This document shows positions 34,705 through 44,518 of a DNA stretch of 64,000 nt, piece by piece. The notes under the pieces were generated by a model, which was not told where the DNA came from, searched no databases, and saw nothing but the letters and a program-made list of their open reading frames with translations. The stretch comes from Lyophyllum atratum (taxonomy: Eukaryota > Basidiomycota > Agaricomycetes > Agaricales > Lyophyllaceae): assembly GCA_014905825.1 (NCBI GenBank), contig JACGCN010000018.1, positions 124,001-188,000 on the forward strand, read 5' to 3'. The position numbers and the translations under genes are program-made. How positions within the stretch are numbered: position 1 is the stretch's first letter; every line of letters starts with the position of its first letter.

Positions 34705-34717
34705 CCCTGCGTCAGGG
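34705..34717. promoter_or_regulatory. Shared palindrome, pair 2 copy
   Basis: CCCTGCGTCAGGG followed by TCCAAATTGAATTTGAATTT, as in the spacers of pairs 1 and 3. Confidence 0.6.
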
Positions 34718-35034
34718 TCCAAATTGAATTTGAATTTGACTTTCTGCAAGCGTCCTCGGCCTGTGTACATTTGTCCAGCAGCGACCACGTTCAGGCTTTC
34801 CATCGATGGCAAGACCGTACCGAAGCCTAGCAGCCACCAGCAAAAACTAGATACAGCGATGTTGCGCAGGTTCAAAATGGTGTTGATAGTATGCTTCACG
34901 CAACCGAGATGCGCCGTCAGCACCAGAAGGCCACTGACATATAATGACGCCCAAAACACCGCTCACAAAACCGGCTAGTCTAGGGCTGGAAGTAAATCGA
35001 ACAACGAACCATCCGAACTGGGACACTCAAGCAG

Positions 35035-35041
35035 TATAAAA
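35035..35041 (+). promoter_or_regulatory. TATA box of hydrophobin copy 4
   Basis: TATAAAA, 69 bases upstream of the ATG at 35110. Confidence 0.65.
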
Positions 35042-35109
35042 GGCGCGCAACAACACCACAAAAGATCAGTTCAACGACCCCCACGTTCTACCACATCCTC
35101 CAATCTACC

Positions 35110-35581
35110 ATGTTCGCTCGTGCCGCCACCTTCCTCCTTGCCCTTCCCCTCCTTGCCCTCGCCGGCCAGTGCAACACCGGCGAGGTCCAGTGCTGCAACA
35201 GCATCAAGAACGTACGTCCCTCCCACTCGGTCGTCTCCAAATTATGTACTCACTGTGCATCGCTTCCAGGCTTCGGATGACAACGTCTCTAGCTTCCTCG
35301 GCCTTATCGGAGTTGCCGTCCAAGACATTACCGCTCAAGTCGGTCGTAAGTCCATCCCTCCCCTCGTCTGCCTTGCCATATTGACCTGTTTATCACAGTC
35401 GACTGCAGCCCCATCTCCGTCATCGCCGCTGGCGGAAACTCGTGCACCGCCCAGCCCGTCTGCTGCACTGACAACAAATTCGTGAGTACCCCGCGCCTCC
35501 TGGTTTTTTTGACGATACTGACGGCCTTGGTAGAACGGTCTCGTTGCTGTGGGTTGCACGCCTGTCAACGCGAACGCTTGA
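35110..35581 (+). CDS. Class I hydrophobin (copy 4, right of pair 2)
   Basis: Exons 35110-35211, 35270-35345, 35399-35481 and 35534-35581 give 102 residues. The signal peptide is followed by [10 protein letters not shown] and the full eight-cysteine framework. It differs from copies 3 and 6 by a few residues such as V-S-S-F-L and C-T-A-Q-P. The duplication partner is copy 5. The 3' flank (AGCGGAGTCGGTTT after the stop) is shared with copy 3, suggesting exchange between the two halves of the pair. Confidence 0.9.
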
Positions 35582-36282
35582 GCGGAGTCGGTTTTGTTTG
35601 GGTAGTTAGAGCCACTTGGTAGACTTGATGGATATACATACCCTTGCTCCATTATTGTGCTCGTTGGTCTGCGAGACTCCCCATTAGTTATCCTGTGAAC
35701 GGGGGAGAACGTTCCGCGAACCTAGGTTTGTGCTCATTGATGTCCGGGGGGGCTTCACTTGTCAAAGTCAGGTTGTCTGAGGGTCAAGTCAAGGCGAACT
35801 TTGGAAGTAAGCAGGCCCGGAAAGCATTCATCGAAGAGGATAACGAGAGGATTGTCGAGACTCACTCTGATGAATCTTGCAACTCCGAGTTCCCGAGTGC
35901 AAAGTCAAGGTGCACCTTGAAGTACTTATACGAGGGGAGCATTCATCGAAGAGACTAACAAGACAATTAGCGAACTCACCGCGACATCCAGAATTGACCT
36001 TGCAAGTCCTCAGGAAAGGGAGAACAATGGGGAGTCCTTCAAGATCCCCATGCATCCACCATCCTTTGCTCATGCATGTACCAATAGCACCTTGTTCTCC
36101 TCCACTCCCCACGACCTAGAACACGCCCTATGTAACCACACCGCATGGCGGCATAACCATCCAATCGTAACTCCCAAGTACGCATACAAGTACACTGTGT
36201 ATACTCCCCCAAATCCGAACTCATCTTCCCCATCTTCAAATAAAAGCCACAAAACACGACAATACTCGTATATCCCACTACG
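35582..36282. other. End of left duplication arm and 3' flank of DUF262 gene
   Basis: The first 400 bases match the flank of copy 5 in inverted orientation, including the CTGCGAGACTCCCCATTAG block near 35677. No gene is seen. Confidence 0.5.
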
Positions 36283-36766
36283 CTAATCCCAAGCACTCTC
36301 AATCCCACCCACCCCTCCAAACCTCCCCGTCCCACTCCCACTCCCACTCCCACTCCCCCCCTGCCCCCTCGCCCCCCACCCCGCATCCGGTGCACCACCC
36401 CACCCTCCTCCTCCTCCTCCTCCCCCCCCACTCCCCTGTCGACCCATAAGCCCCGCCTCCAAATTCAAATTAAACGCCCCCGGAGCGACGGTAGGAGAGT
36501 ATCCCGCATTCGGACCCTGGCTTGGGCCGTACCCCCCTTGGCTGGGAGCAAAGTTCTGAGGGTACCCTTGTGGAGGTGTGGGTGCGTACCCTTGTGTGGG
36601 TGTGTACCCCTGTGACTGGGACTGCGCCTGCGCTTGCGCTGCTCTTAGCGCCGCCATCCGATCAGGCCTCCCCCCCGCCCCGATCGCCGGCGTCGACCTC
36701 GGTGTCGGCAACGCCTGCGGCAACGGCTTGGGCGGGAGACCCACAGGCTTCGCGGGCACGGGATGG

Positions 36767-36798
<32 letters not shown>

Positions 36799-38808
36799 TG
36801 GTGCCTTCTTGAACTTCATCCTAGGCTGTTTATCCTGTTTATCCTTCGCCACCTCCCCGTCCTCCCCCTCGTCTCTCCTTTTCCGTTTCCCAGCCGATGC
36901 GGAAGAGGAAGAAGCGGAGGCGGAAGATGAGGCAGAAGGGCCCGGCTTCCACCTCCTAATAAACTCAATCATCGTCCTCGCGACCCTATCGTTCATCCTA
37001 ATATCCACATGCTCAACCCTCACATCCGCCCTCATCCTCCTCACCCCCTCCGCAAGCCTCCTCCTCCCCTCCCTCTCCCTCTCCTCCCTCTCCCCCATCT
37101 CCCTCCCACCCTTCCCACCCTCCTTAACACCACACCCGGCCGCACCCATATGCGTCCCCACCAACAACCCCACCATCACAAACTCCACCGGCGCCACCTT
37201 CACCGGGCTCCCAAACACCCCGTCCCCCCCGCCCGCCCCCGCCCCCGCCATCTCCCCCACCACCCCCAACGCCGCCCTCACCCGCCCCTCGAACTCCGGG
37301 GTGAACCTTGCAGGGTCGGAGAGGAACCGCTCGAGCTTGGCGAGGGCGCCCGCGCCGTTGAGGGCGGCGAGCGGCGTGTGGAGGCAGTGCACTGTTTGGG
37401 CGAGGCAGCGGAAGTCGGCGCCGCGCGCGCGGTCGAAGTCGAGGGACGCGAGGGAGCCGGCGCCCGGGGAGGAGGAGGAGGAGGGGGAGGGGGTGAGGAA
37501 GTGGGAGACGAGGGAGCGGATGAAGGAGGCGCGGGGGGTGCTTATGACTTGGAGTTTTTCTGGGGGGTTGGGTTAGTGGGATGCGCGATGAGAGGGAGGG
37601 AGGGGAACGGACCTGCGGGGGTGAGGGCCATGCCGAGCTGGACGCGCTGGGGGATGGTGTTAGAGGTGGTTAGTATGGGCGGGGGAAAAACAGGAGGGAA
37701 GGGAGGAGTTGTGGATGAGTTGTATTTGGGCCAAGGGCTGTGGATCGCGCTATCAAGGAGAGAAAGCCGTGGTATAGATAGTTGGCGATATCAAGGGGAA
37801 TGTGAGACGCAAACGCAGCGCTTGTGCTCAGCCCAAGACGGGTAATGTCGCTCTCCACACGGAGTGTACAGTTACCCAGTACCGCAACCCCACGACCTCA
37901 TGATATACGGAGCAACATCTGCCCAGCCAGAACGTATGGACTGATGGGATACCGGGGCACGAAGTAGGAATATCGAAAATACGAAGAACCCGCTGCTCAC
38001 CTGGAAGATTTCGCGCTCGTCGCTATCCGTGACATCCTGATACTCCACACACACGACCTGCTTGTTCTTGAAGAGGGTCCTGATGTGCTCCGGAAGCACC
38101 TTGCGCCGGTTCTTGCCTCCCGTATCCGTGTACCACAATTTTTCGCCAGTCACTCTACAACGTCGTGAGTTGGGTGTACGATCGGTCAAAGAAGGTTGTG
38201 TAGTAGCACTTACGGGTCTCTGTCTATACGCGGGCGGGGTCAGCCCAAGAAGAAGAGTTGAAGCTTGGAACGGAAGACGTACGAGGAATCTATAAACACG
38301 GTCAGATGACAGCGTTGATGAAAGGACCGAATATTCAGAACGCACCATGCCATCCATGAACCGCTGGATCGAGGTAAGCCTCTGCTTCCCATCAATGCAA
38401 ATCTTCTTTTCCGACCCATCATCGAACGACACCACGGAAAAGATCACGGGCGGGATGTAAAAATTGCGCAGCACGCTGTCGATGAGCCCCACCATCTTCG
38501 TGTCGGGCCACACCACGTCGCGCTGGTACTCCGGGTCCAATTTGATATCGTCGCTGTGCATCTGGTCTGTCGGTTTCATTTCATCAGTTCGTACTTAGGA
38601 AAGGGCAGGGGACGCGGTGCGCACCGTAGAGAGCCTGGGCGGTGTAGGTGGTGGCGCGGGGTGCTTTGAGGGCATTGCGGATGCGGTAGCCGCCGCCGAC
38701 GGGGGAGGCGCGGCGGCGGGGCTTGGACTTGGACTTGGAGGAGGAGGAGGGCCCGTAGTCGTTGTCGTCGAGGTCTGTGAGGTCAGAGTACTCGTCGGAC
38801 GACGCCAT
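36283..38808 (-). CDS. DUF262 domain protein with microexons
   Basis: Seven exons on the minus strand (38808-38625, 38566-38346, 38289-38283, 38223-38214, 38154-38001, 37646-37613, 37559-36283) give 628 residues. Residues about 60-200 form a DUF262 domain: D-P-E-Y-Q-R-D-V-V-W-P, then I-P-P-V-I-F and the signature C-I-D-G-K-Q-R-L-T-S. In bacterial GmrSD-like restriction proteins DUF262 is an NTP-dependent ParB-like nuclease domain, but the fungal role is unknown. The conserved phrase I-P-H-R-D-P-V-T-G-E-K is assembled from exons of 7 and 10 nt. The C-terminal half is disordered: Ser/Lys-rich, A-P repeats, Y-x-P-T-Q-G repeats and long Gly runs. One intron is 354 nt, six times the local norm. 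The gene sits in the spacer of the hydrophobin inverted duplication. Confidence 0.82.
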
Positions 38809-39084
38809 GCTATGAGAGAAAGGGTTGAAAAAGCCAACAAACACACATCAACAATACTCTTCTACGCGTGCCCCGTCGTCCCACACACCCTCCCTCTTAG
38901 TCCGAGTCCTATGTCTCATGAACCATGCCTCCTCCGCCCCAGGTGTTGCGCCCGGTACGTCGCGTCTCCCATGTGGCAAGTCTTCTAACTCGGGCTCCCA
39001 CCAGTATCCCCCGATGACTAACTAGGGCGCTGAACGACATCCCATCACACAACCGCCTTGCCTTCAAACTCACCTCCCCACCTC
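38809..39084. other. DUF262 promoter and possible start of MAD1-like fragment
   Basis: An ATG at about 38928 with a following GT...AG pair could feed the downstream coiled-coil frame, but the evidence is thin. Confidence 0.3.
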
Positions 39085-39451
39085 CTCCTTCTCAAACGCC
39101 GAACTAGAGCACCAGCTCGCCGCCCTCCAAACCCTCCTCCTCAAGCCTACCCCAAAACTCAGCGAGCAGTGTACGCATCGCGCCATCGAGCACCAGCTCA
39201 CGATGCTGCAGCATCGCACCACACTCTTCGACGAAGCCCTCCGGCGGGCACACGCGCTTCTCGATCACAACCCCGGGGCCGCTGCCACCGTCCGAGTCGC
39301 CCAGGCGCGTGTATCACGTGACGCTGACGCAGATGTGGGACTCGTCCTGAAAGAGCTCCAACGCCGTACGGACTCTGTGCGTAAACTCGAAAAGAGGAAT
39401 TCACAGCTCACGAAGGAGATGCGCGACAAAAAAAGGCAAGGCCAAACGTAA
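39085..39451 (+). pseudogene. Fragment related to Mad1 central coiled coil
   Basis: The open frame encodes about 120 residues of coiled coil ending at a TAA. Two stretches follow the intact MAD1 gene at 22601-25182 closely: Q-L-T-M-L-Q-H-R-T against Q-L-T-A-L-Q-H-G-T, and L-K-E-L-Q-R-R-T-D-S-V-R-K-L-E-K against I-Q-D-E-L-H-R-Q-T-T-Y-L-R-K-L-E-R, in the same order and with similar spacing. The motif-bearing C-terminal half of Mad1 (Mad2 site, RLK motif, head domain) is missing. No good start codon is attached. I read this as a partial duplicate, probably non-functional, though a short spliced gene encoding a truncated protein cannot be excluded. Confidence 0.6.
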
Positions 39452-39696
39452 ACGCGCGAGCGGCGGGTTGGAGCCGATACAGATGGGGACGCGCAAACTT
39501 GGACCACTGGATGACTGTAAGTATCCTGACTCGGAACTTATGCTACGAAATCCTTGTTGCATGGTCTCACCACCGCATAGTTGCTTTAAAAAGCATCTTA
39601 GCGTCTCGAAAGCTGAAACACATGCTCGCTCTGATTCGGACATGCTTACAAGCATAAGAAGAGGTCTCGCATACCGCCTCTCTGCTCATCGTCTTA
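39452..39696. other. Short spacer before Tc1 element
   Basis: Nothing recognisable. It ends with the TA target site of the transposon. Confidence 0.4.
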
Positions 39697-41303
39697 CAGT
39701 GGCGTGAGAAAAGATTGCAGAGTCGACGCGTCTCGGTTCGACGCGTCAACCACACCACAACGGTAACACTTTTGGACTAACTTGCAGGGAGTAAAAATTA
39801 GCTTATCATATGTAGTTTTGTTATATACAATGAAATGTTATATTGAGGTATCATGGCGGAGTTTTGAGCCTTGCAAGTCAGTAGGCAGGTTGTCTGAATA
39901 TGGTACATAAACAGTCTGTATCGATAACATCACAAAAGCATAAGAATAGTGGAGGATATGATGCGAGGAGGTTAATAGCGTGTATATTTACCCTTGGCAG
40001 CCCTTAATGCCTCAATGCGAGCCGGTATTGAGTCATACAGGCGACGGACATAGTGCAAGTCCAATTTGGCCCATTCCTGCTGAAGAACCTCCCACAGCTC
40101 CTCGAGATTGCGTGGGCGGGGGTTGCGAGCACGCACACGACGGTCGAGGGCCTCCCAGGCATGTTCAATGATGTTCATATCAGGTGACGAAGGCGCCCAG
40201 GGCAGCACCTTGATGTTGTGATCCCTGAACCACTGAGTTGCGCGACGTGATGTGTGCTTCGGATCGAGATCTTGTTGGAAAATAATGTTGCGAGGGGTTT
40301 TTGAATGGTCCTGAAGGGAGCCCAGGAAGGATTGGGAGAGAATAGAGCAGTATTGCTCTGCGTTCATGCGGCCATCGACACGGTGAAGGCGGCCTGTCCC
40401 GTTCCATGAGATGCAACCCCAAACCTGCAAACTGCCCCCGCCATGCTTCACCGTCTTCTGCACATTCCTCTCCAGTAGCTCTTCCCCCACCATCCTCCGA
40501 CAGTACTGCTTCCCATCCGACCCAAAAAGATTGAATTTGGACTCATCTGTGAACCAAACTCCCCGCCAGAATGATGTCGACTTCCGAAAATGTGACTGAG
40601 CCCAGTTCTTTCGACCTGTAATGTGTTTCTTCGATAACCACGGCTTTTTCCTTCGTATCCTGCCATGCATGCCCATGCGGATAAACATCCGGCGGACTGT
40701 GGAGGGGTCGACATGCGGGAAAAGTTCCCGCTGGACATCAGTCGCGTCCGAACATTCCCCGCTCGTGATCGCTCGCTTAGCGCGACGTTCTGCATGAGGT
40801 GACAGAGCCCTCGGACGGCCAGGAATTGGTGTCTTGGTGTAGAAATCGGGGTTTTCGCCCTGTTCCATGAGTTTGTCGTAGTTGCGTGAAGCGGTGGTGG
40901 GATGGATGCCGAGTGCATTGCCAATTTCGAGGAAAGGTTTGCCTTGAGCCTTCATCTCAAGAATTCGGGCTTTCTTGGTTGGGGTACATGCAACCATGTT
41001 GGAATGGATATTTGAGAGTGATCTTCCAGCGAAAAGACGCGAGGTTTGATGTTTGGGTGAAGAAAATCGACGAACACGACGCGTCGTGTCAATGTGACTG
41101 TCACAATTTCACGACATGTCAGTGTGATCATAGGATTTCTTGCCTCAATGACATTTTTCATACTTGTACAAGTACACACATAAACTACACGTCCTTAGCT
41201 CCCTATCTCTCCCTGTAAGTTAGTCCATAAGTGTTACCGTTGTGGTGTGGTTGACGCGTCGAACCGAGACGCGTCGACTCTGCAATCTTTTCTCACGCCA
41301 CTG
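39697..41303. mobile_element. Complete Tc1-family DNA transposon
   Basis: The 1,607-bp element has terminal inverted repeats of about 92 bp (39697-39788 and 41212-41303) that differ at only two or so positions, flanked by TA on both sides (39695-39696 and 41304-41305). The repeats begin CAGTGGCGTGAGAAAAGATT and contain two GACGCGTC palindromes each. A single uninterrupted transposase gene lies between them. The near-identity of the ends and the intact gene argue for recent activity. Confidence 0.9.
39972..40997 (-). CDS. Tc1-like transposase (DD34E)
   Basis: An intronless gene of 341 residues inside the transposon. The N-terminal 110 residues have two helix-turn-helix-like segments (I-G-N-A-L-G-I-H-P-T-T-A-S-R and P-H-V-D-P-S-T-V-R-R-M), for binding the terminal repeats. 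The catalytic triad is Asp in W-F-T-D-E-S-K-F, Asp in I-F-Q-Q-D-L-D-P-K-H-T and Glu in P-D-M-N-I-I-E-H-A-W, with 34 residues between the second Asp and the Glu, exactly the DD34E spacing of Tc1. The full length and absence of stops indicate a potentially active cut-and-paste transposase inserting at TA. It has a normal ATG start close to the element's right end. Confidence 0.93.
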   Translation of the reverse strand: MVACTPTKKARILEMKAQGKPFLEIGNALGIHPTTASRNYDKLMEQGENPDFYTKTPIPGRPRALSPHAERRAKRAITSGECSDATDVQRELFPHVDPSTVRRMFIRMGMHGRIRRKKPWLSKKHITGRKNWAQSHFRKSTSFWRGVWFTDESKFNLFGSDGKQYCRRMVGEELLERNVQKTVKHGGGSLQVWGCISWNGTGRLHRVDGRMNAEQYCSILSQSFLGSLQDHSKTPRNIIFQQDLDPKHTSRRATQWFRDHNIKVLPWAPSSPDMNIIEHAWEALDRRVRARNPRPRNLEELWEVLQQEWAKLDLHYVRRLYDSIPARIEALRAAKGKYTRY

Positions 41304-42189
41304 TACGTATCTTACACAGGAATTATTCCAGATCTGGTGCGTTCTTGATGCACGGAGCGTTTTGGTCCGTCGGGAGGTTCATCCGGGTATGACTCCACCA
41401 TCTCTCTTACGCGTCTCGTGTTGCGGCGAACTGTGCTGTGTAGAGTGTAGAGATTGATTGAAGCCAGGCATGCATGTATGTCCGCTCAATCTGACAGAAA
41501 ACGGGACACGCTTCTTCTACCGCGCCACCAGGTCCGTGGTCGCCCTCTTACTCCCACCTTGCCACGCCTTTAGCCAACGCTCGAAACATAACCGTACACG
41601 AATCATTGACGACTATACGTCTTGTTCCATGATGTATGATGTATCCACTCACGCATCATTCGACCGCTGAAGAAACGGAAACGAATCTCCAATTCACCAG
41701 CGATGACTCGACACCCGTATTAATCCTAACTCAGTAACTCACTAAACAGCTCAAGAGGCTTGTCGCACCGCACAAGTTGAAACCATGAGCGGATCCTCAT
41801 TATTCTCCTGGTCCATTGGACTTGCAAAATACATTCTGGATGCTGGGGTGAGTATGAGTATCGACGACCTTCTTGGTGTTCCCTTCAATGAATGCTTTCA
41901 TCGTGTACTTCCAGGGTTCACCTTGACTTCGAGACTTGAAAGATCCATCAGCGTGAGTTTCCGCAATCCTCTTTTATCCTCTTCGATCAATGCTTTTTTT
42001 CGCCTGCCTCCGTACAGACATCATGCATCAATGACCACAACCCAGCTGCAGCGAACATTCTCCCCCGTTCAGAGGATCTCTAATGGGGAGTCTCGCAGAC
42101 AAATGGAGCGCGAGAACGGAGCAAGGGTATGTATATCCATCAAGTCTACCAAGTGGCGCTAACTACCCAAACCAAACAGACTCCTCCCC
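41304..42189. other. Right flank of Tc1 and start of right duplication arm
   Basis: From about 41830 the DNA matches the reverse complement of the 3' flank of hydrophobin copy 4. An open frame here (41785-42162) is a by-product of that non-coding flank. Confidence 0.5.
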
Positions 42190-42664
42190 TCAGAGGTTGG
42201 CGTTGACGGGCGTGCAACCCACAGCAACGAGACCGTTCTACCCACGCCGTCAGTATCGTCAAGAACTTAGAAAGCGGGGGGTACGCACGAATTTGTTGTC
42301 AGTGCAGCACACAGGCTGCGCGGTGCAGGAGTTTCCTCCAGCGGCGATCACCGAGATGGGGCTGCAGTCGACTGTGGTATTAAAGAGGTAAATATGGAGA
42401 CGCAGGACTGAGGGAGGGATGGACTTACGGCCGACTTGAGCGGTGATGTCTTGGACGGCAACTCCGATAAGGCCAAGCAGGCCGGAGACGTTGTCATCCG
42501 AAGCCTGGAAGCGACGTACAGTAAGTACGTAATTTCGAGAGAACGGGGTGGGAGAGACTTACGTTCTTCAGGCTGTTGCAGCACTGGACCTCGCCGGTGT
42601 TGCACTGGCCAGCGAGGGTGAGGAGAGGGAGGGCGAGGACGAAGGTGGCGGCACGAGCGAACAT
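42190..42664 (-). CDS. Class I hydrophobin (copy 5, left of pair 3)
   Basis: Four exons on the minus strand, exon 1 at 42664-42563, about 102 residues, with the complete signal peptide and eight cysteines. The C-terminus ends V-N-A-N-L, where copies 3, 4 and 6 end V-N-A-N-A. The duplication partner is copy 4. An ATATAAAAGG box lies at about 42740-42731 on the minus strand. Confidence 0.9.
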
Positions 42665-43000
42665 GGTGGAGTGGAGGAGGTGGTAGAACGTGGGGGTCGT
42701 TGAACTGGTTTTTGGTGGTGGGTTTGCGAGCCTTTTATATGGCTTTGGGGTCCCGTTTCGGATGTTCTGGTGGCAGTTTACTTCCAGCCCTGGACTTTGA
42801 GCGGTGTTTCGGGGTGGTCTTCTGGTGGTTGACCGTTGATGGCACACTTCTTTAGGTTCGGTTGCGTGAAGCATACTACCATTTTAAATTTGCGTCTCAT
42901 CCCCGATGATCCCTAATTTGTAGTTTTCGCTGGTGGCTGGTAGCCTTCGATCTGGTTTCGTCGTCGATGGAAAGCCTGAACTTGGCTGCTGCTGAACATA

Positions 43001-43640
43001 CAGTAGCGGACAAGCAAACACGACAAATTGGATACCGCCTGATTGAGAGTTTTCTGGGCCAAACTGATTTCAGAATCATAATCAGCTCGTCAAAAGACGT
43101 CGAAAAACGTATGACCGAAGTTTTTCCCACGAGAAACAAGGGTTGGCCAAATTTTTGGGCCTCTGACATGGTTGCCTACGGGACATAATCGGACCCCCGG
43201 ACGGCGATGATGTTCGTGCCACTCTGGTGAATGACTTGCGACGGTGTTGGAGGCTCCGGATCACCCAAATGTAGCTACCACAATGGCACTTTCGGGACAT
43301 GGACTAAATTTGGTGATGACAAATTCCCATCAATCCATTTTGGGTGCTGTCAATTCATTTTATCGTAGCCGAACCGCTCGTTAGAAAGTTTCTATTTTGT
43401 CAGAATCAGATTCAGCTCTCAAAAAGGCGTCGATTGCGCTATTTTTCGTGATTTTAGGGGTTTTTTTCAAGGATTTGGCCAAATTTTTGGCATCAAGATT
43501 TTCAAAAGGGAAATTGGCTCGTGCAAAAGAGCCTGTTGGGTCCTAATATCATAGTTCCTACGATAAAAGAGCCCAGAAATGATTTGCAGCATGCCCAGAA
43601 CACAATCAATTTTTTTGTTGTGTTTGCTTGTCCGCTACTG
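43001..43640. mobile_element. 640-bp MITE with TA target duplication, empty site known
   Basis: Inverted repeats starting CAGTAGCGGACAAGCAAACA, about 27 bases with one mismatch, are flanked by TA at 42999-43000 and 43641-43642. The interior has no open frame and repeats the phrase TTGGCCAAATTTTTGG twice. The other duplication arm lacks the element at the matching place (near 34769), which confirms both ends. The TIR differs from the Tc1 element and from the 3305-3611 MITE. Confidence 0.88.
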
Positions 43641-43698
43641 TACACAGGCTGAGCCGCTGAGGACGTTTGCTCAAAGTCAAATTCAAAATCAAGTTGGA

Positions 43699-43711
43699 CC
43701 CTGACGCAGGG
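43699..43711. promoter_or_regulatory. Shared palindrome, pair 3 copy
   Basis: CCCTGACGCAGGG, the inverse of the pair 2 copy, next to the same AT-rich word on the minus strand. Confidence 0.6.
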
Positions 43712-44438
43712 CCGCTTAGTTTTAACGTACAGAGGCGGAAGCGAATTCGGTGATCGGCGAATTCACGGAACCCTGAAAACGTGGAGCAGTCAACTCTCCT
43801 CCAAGTCGTAGTTGGGTGCTTCGTTGACCATTGGATCTTCCTGGTCACCTGGTGTATAGTTGCCTCTGCTGTCGTCTCCTGTTGCGGCTTGCCACTGGTT
43901 CGATCTTGCAGAGTGAATGACCGTGCTTACTTCAAATTCAAGGTGCCCCGCTGGCGCCTTGCGTATGATGAAATCGTAAAATTTCTGACACAGGACCCTG
44001 AACTACATAGGTAGTCGTCCTTCCGGTCCTGGGCGCCACCTTGACATAGTGAGTGTAAATTACTCATGGCATGGAAGCACCATGTCTTTCACTTGGAGCG
44101 GCGAGCGAAAAGGCCATAGACATAGTCGGCCGAGACGAACCAGAAAGGACTTTTGCGACGCGACATATATATTCTGGCACAGCGGGATGATCTCTGCTCT
44201 TGTCGAGATGAATTCAGAGGCGGGGAATATCGTTTCTATGAGGTCATGCCAGAGAACGTGGCGTGGGTGTGGCAGGTCCGCGAATTTCGAAGAAGTCGAA
44301 GCGAATATTGCAAGGGTCGATGCATTAGCGACGCCTTGGCGCGCCGAGACGTAACATCGACAACCACCCCACAGAGACTAGCCTCAGGTTAGGAAATCGA
44401 TAACAAAGAGAAACACGCGAGAGGGGACACCGAAGCTG

Positions 44439-44445
44439 TATAAAA
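44439..44445 (+). promoter_or_regulatory. TATA box of hydrophobin copy 6
   Basis: TATAAAA, 74 bases before the ATG at 44519. Confidence 0.65.
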
Positions 44446-44518
44446 GGTGAGGAAGGGCATCAGAGAAAATCAGTTCAACGACCTTCACGTTTTACCACAT
44501 CCTCCTCTCCAATCCACC

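Larger units (their letters stand above)
33617..35109. promoter_or_regulatory. Bidirectional intergenic region of hydrophobin pair 2
   Basis: About 1.5 kb between the starts of copies 3 and 4, with outward-facing TATA boxes at both ends, the shared palindrome at 34705-34717, and a stretch at 34455-34680 that is absent from the corresponding place in pair 3. No coding sequence is supported. Confidence 0.6.
33060..36000. repeat. Left arm of large inverted duplication (hydrophobin pair 2)
   Basis: This arm matches the reverse complement of about 41830-45080: hydrophobin copy 3 corresponds to copy 6, copy 4 to copy 5, and the intergenic and 3' flanking DNA also align (for example the words around 33900 with 44220, and around 35680 with 42090). 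The boundaries are approximate. Relative to the other arm it has about 225 extra bases at 34455-34680. Confidence 0.85.
42665..44518. promoter_or_regulatory. Bidirectional intergenic region of hydrophobin pair 3
   Basis: Outward-facing TATA boxes, the shared palindrome at 43699-43711, and a 640-bp MITE inserted between the two promoters. Without the MITE the spacer would be about 1.2 kb, close to pair 2. Confidence 0.6.

Noticed and set aside
36578..37576. Long plus-strand open frame opposite the DUF262 gene
   Set aside because: It is the antisense shadow of the Gly/Ala/Pro-rich tail; low-complexity GC-rich coding DNA opens all frames. The minus strand has conserved splice sites and the DUF262 signature.
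41785..42162. 125-codon plus-strand frame before hydrophobin copy 5
   Set aside because: The same DNA in the other duplication arm (about 35640-36000) does not preserve the frame, so it is non-coding flank.
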